Source of the DNA: an uncultured Lachnospiraceae bacterium
GTDB taxonomy: Bacteria; Bacillota_A; Clostridia; Lachnospirales; Lachnospiraceae
DNA length: 16,086 nt
Assembly: GCA_905200565.1 (NCBI GenBank)
Contig: CAJKKX010000014.1
Span: 1-16,086, forward strand
Direction: 5' to 3'
A program made the translations under genes and the position numbers. The notes under the pieces are model-generated. The model searched no databases. It saw nothing but the letters and a program-made list of their open reading frames with translations, and had not been told where the DNA came from. Positions 14,608 to 16,086 of this stretch are shown piece by piece (the first letter of the stretch is position 1; each line of letters starts with the position of its first letter).

Positions 14608-15393
14608 TCATTCTCCCTGTTTCTGTACTCCGCTTCGTCTGCCCCTGAAATGTGCGCCCGCATATTTCGCTGCGCCATGAAACGCATAGCGCACAAAACA
14701 CCAGCAGGATTTTACGATTCCAAAACCCATATAGCGATAAACCTTAAAGGTCATCCCTGCGGATTTCAATTTTGTTCCCGATTTTCCACTGCTGCTCAGC
14801 CGGTATTTCAGAAGCGGCTCATTCACGGCACATGCCTTTCCATATTTTTGCAGAATCCGAAGCCACATAATATAATCCTCATGGCTGTCCTCATGGCACA
14901 TAGGAAACTCTTTCGCGACTTCCGTCCGCAGCAGAACCGCTGAACAGTTGATACAATTACTTCCCAGCATCTGCCGGTAGGTGATCTCTTCAGACACAGG
15001 AATCACTCTTCCCGTCAGCTCCCCGTCCGGCGTTACCAGTTCCCTCCCTGTCGTACACAGGACGTCCCCGGTCTCTTCCATCCGCGCAAGCTGCTTTTTC
15101 AGTTTTCCTTCCTCCCACCAGTCGTCAGAATCCAGAAAGGCCACGTATTTCCCCCGCGCGAGCTTCACGCCAAGATTTCTGGAGCCGGAAGCCCCCAGAT
15201 TTTCTTCATTCCTATGATAATGAACGATCGGATTTTCCTGATATGCAGCCATCACAGGCGCGAGATCCTCCTGGCTTCCGTTATCCAGAACCAGGATTTC
15301 CATAGAAACATCCTGTATCAATGCGGAATCAATCGCCTTTCCCAGCGTCCTGCTGCAATTATACGCAGGAATCACCACGGAAATAAGGGGCAT
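14608..15393 (-). CDS. Glycosyltransferase family 2
   Basis: This 261-residue GT-A enzyme is short and without a coiled-coil tail. With the start used it reads ISVVIPAYNCSRTL at 4-17, LDNGSQED at 36-43, NLGASGSRNLGVKLARGKY at 65-83 and DSDD at 88-91. A SHEDYIMWLRIL segment in the middle is a typical acceptor-side motif of this subgroup. The C-terminus is basic and partly hydrophobic (FGIVKSCWCFVRYAFHG). The frame is open 20 codons upstream to ATG 15453 inside the preceding gene. The ATG at 15393 is preferred because it directly precedes the conserved GT2 beginning and has AAGGGG 6 bases upstream, just after the preceding stop. That start is buried in a hairpin (15385-15404). It probably adds the second sugar after the initiating transferase, but this is inference from gene order. 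Confidence 0.9.
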   Translation of the reverse strand: MPLISVVIPAYNCSRTLGKAIDSALIQDVSMEILVLDNGSQEDLAPVMAAYQENPIVHYHRNEENLGASGSRNLGVKLARGKYVAFLDSDDWWEEGKLKKQLARMEETGDVLCTTGRELVTPDGELTGRVIPVSEEITYRQMLGSNCINCSAVLLRTEVAKEFPMCHEDSHEDYIMWLRILQKYGKACAVNEPLLKYRLSSSGKSGTKLKSAGMTFKVYRYMGFGIVKSCWCFVRYAFHGAAKYAGAHFRGRRSGVQKQGE

Positions 15394-15404
15394 ATCCGCC
15401 CCTT
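15385..15404 (-). promoter_or_regulatory. Hairpin burying the ribosome binding site and start codon
   Basis: On the minus-strand RNA, AAGGGGC (15404-15398) pairs perfectly with GCCCCTT (15391-15385) around the six-base loop GGATAT. The left arm is the ribosome binding site; the loop holds A and T of the ATG at 15393, and its G begins the right arm. The stem starts immediately after the TAA (15407-15405) of the upstream gene, so a ribosome finishing that gene would melt it. This fits translational coupling. Confidence 0.65.
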
Positions 15405-16086
15405 TTATTTTTGATTCCCGTTCTTTTCTTTCGTTGCCGCCGTTACCTGCCATTGCTCCACTCCCTCGGTATTTTCCTTTTGAAAAAGGATTTTAAATGT
15501 AAGGAATAACAGTTTCATATCCAGAAAGAAACTGTAATTTTCAATATACGTCAAATCCAGCTTCAGCTTATCATAAGGCGTCGTGTTATACTTTCCATAC
15601 ACCTGCGCATACCCGGTAAGCCCAGCTTTCATTTTCAGACGATAATCAAACTCCGGTATCTCCCGCTTGTACTCCTCTGCGATCTCCGGGCGCTCCGGCC
15701 GAGGCCCTACCAGGGACATATCGCCCTTCAAAATATTAAAAAGCTGAGGAAGCTCGTCAAAATGGATATTTCTGAGTACCTTGCCCACAGGAGTCACACG
15801 GCTGTCATGCTTCATGGCAAGCCTGGCGCCCGTTTTTTCGGAATTCACCCGCATACTGCGAAACTTCAGAACATAAAAAATCTTTCCATTTTCCGTCAGG
15901 CGCTCCTGCTTATAAAATACCGGACCTCTGTCATATGCTTTGATCAGAATGGCGATCAACAGCATAAAGGGCGAGGCCAGCGCCACGCCGACAAAAGACA
16001 CGACAAGATCAAAAACTCTTTTCGCAAACCTCTGCTCTGCCGTCAGCCCTCTGTTCCGGAACAGCATCAGGGTCGTGTCAAACAAA
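15405..16086 (-). CDS. Polyprenyl-phosphate sugar-1-phosphate transferase, C-terminal catalytic part (5' end outside window)
   Basis: This membrane enzyme family (bacterial sugar transferase, PF02397; WcaJ/WbaP/PglC type) moves a sugar-1-phosphate from a nucleotide sugar to undecaprenyl phosphate, the first step of polymer assembly. About 227 codons are visible and the frame is open through the window edge. Numbering from 16085, there is KRVFDLVVS at 22-30 with a membrane helix to about 50. KFRSMR is at 74-79, the catalytic Asp-Glu at 110-111 in HFDELPQLFNILKGDMSLVG, GPRPE at 127-131 and KAGLTGYAQV at 153-162. The sequence NRGLTAEQRF before the first helix is usual in long members with an extra N-terminal membrane domain, so the TTG at 16085 is probably an internal leucine codon, not the start. 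The next gene begins 11 bp after its stop. The sugar transferred cannot be told. Confidence 0.93.
   Translation of the reverse strand, partial: LFDTTLMLFRNRGLTAEQRFAKRVFDLVVSFVGVALASPFMLLIAILIKAYDRGPVFYKQERLTENGKIFYVLKFRSMRVNSEKTGARLAMKHDSRVTPVGKVLRNIHFDELPQLFNILKGDMSLVGPRPERPEIAEEYKREIPEFDYRLKMKAGLTGYAQVYGKYNTTPYDKLKLDLTYIENYSFFLDMKLLFLTFKILFQKENTEGVEQWQVTAATKEKNGNQK

Noticed and set aside
15385..15410. Terminator-like hairpin with a T-run on the plus strand
   Set aside because: GGGGC...GCCCC followed by TTTTATTTTT looks like a plus-strand terminator, but no plus-strand gene lies upstream. The same bases make better sense as the minus-strand start-site hairpin. A role in stopping antisense transcription cannot be excluded.
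15394..15453. 20-residue N-terminal extension of the 14608-15393 glycosyltransferase
   Set aside because: The frame is open and a GGGAG lies 7 bases before ATG 15453, but it lies inside the upstream coding region and is low-complexity and charged. The GT2 fold begins right at the ATG at 15393.

Overview
The window is part of a cell-surface polysaccharide locus, most likely from a Gram-positive anaerobe of the Clostridia (Lachnospiraceae-like). This taxonomic call is an inference. It rests on strong AGGAGG-type ribosome binding sites, TTG starts, medium GC with A/T-rich signals, and the style of the proteins: GT2 enzymes with coiled-coil tails, 'FrhB-like' iron-sulfur proteins and pyruvyltransferase-family enzymes. 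No RNA gene, insertion sequence, CRISPR array or phage gene was seen.

Layout. Nearly every gene is on the minus strand. At the right edge (16086 to 13420) is the end of one run: an initiating polyprenyl-phosphate sugar-phosphate transferase (5' end cut by the window), then two GT2 glycosyltransferases, ending at a hairpin terminator. One plus-strand gene, a UDP-glucose 6-dehydrogenase (12065-13366), converges on that terminator. Left of it is a 177-bp divergent promoter region. From there a second minus-strand unit runs without a gap larger than 37 bp to the left edge: three GT2 glycosyltransferases, an ABC-2 permease and its ATPase, a GlfT2-like galactofuranosyltransferase, a polysaccharide pyruvyltransferase family protein, UDP-galactopyranose mutase, an FrhB-like Fe-S/flavin protein, a second pyruvyltransferase family protein, and a GT-C-like membrane protein cut by the window edge.

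How it fits together (inference from families). The sugar-phosphate transferase starts a lipid-linked chain and the five GT2 enzymes extend it. UDP-glucose dehydrogenase supplies UDP-glucuronate. Glf makes UDP-galactofuranose, which the GlfT2-like enzyme polymerises or adds. The two pyruvyltransferase-family proteins, possibly with the redox protein, decorate the chain. The ABC pair exports it; no Wzx or Wzy is visible in the window. The ATPase lacks a C-terminal carbohydrate-binding domain, so export is probably not gated by a terminal cap.

Points that most merit a second look are: (a) the compact Galf / double pyruvyltransferase / Fe-S redox module; (b) a hairpin that buries the ribosome binding site and start of the 14608-15393 glycosyltransferase directly after the upstream stop codon; (c) three in-frame 18-bp tandem repeats at the start of one pyruvyltransferase-family gene; and (d) the two divergent promoters whose -35 boxes are only 4 bp apart.
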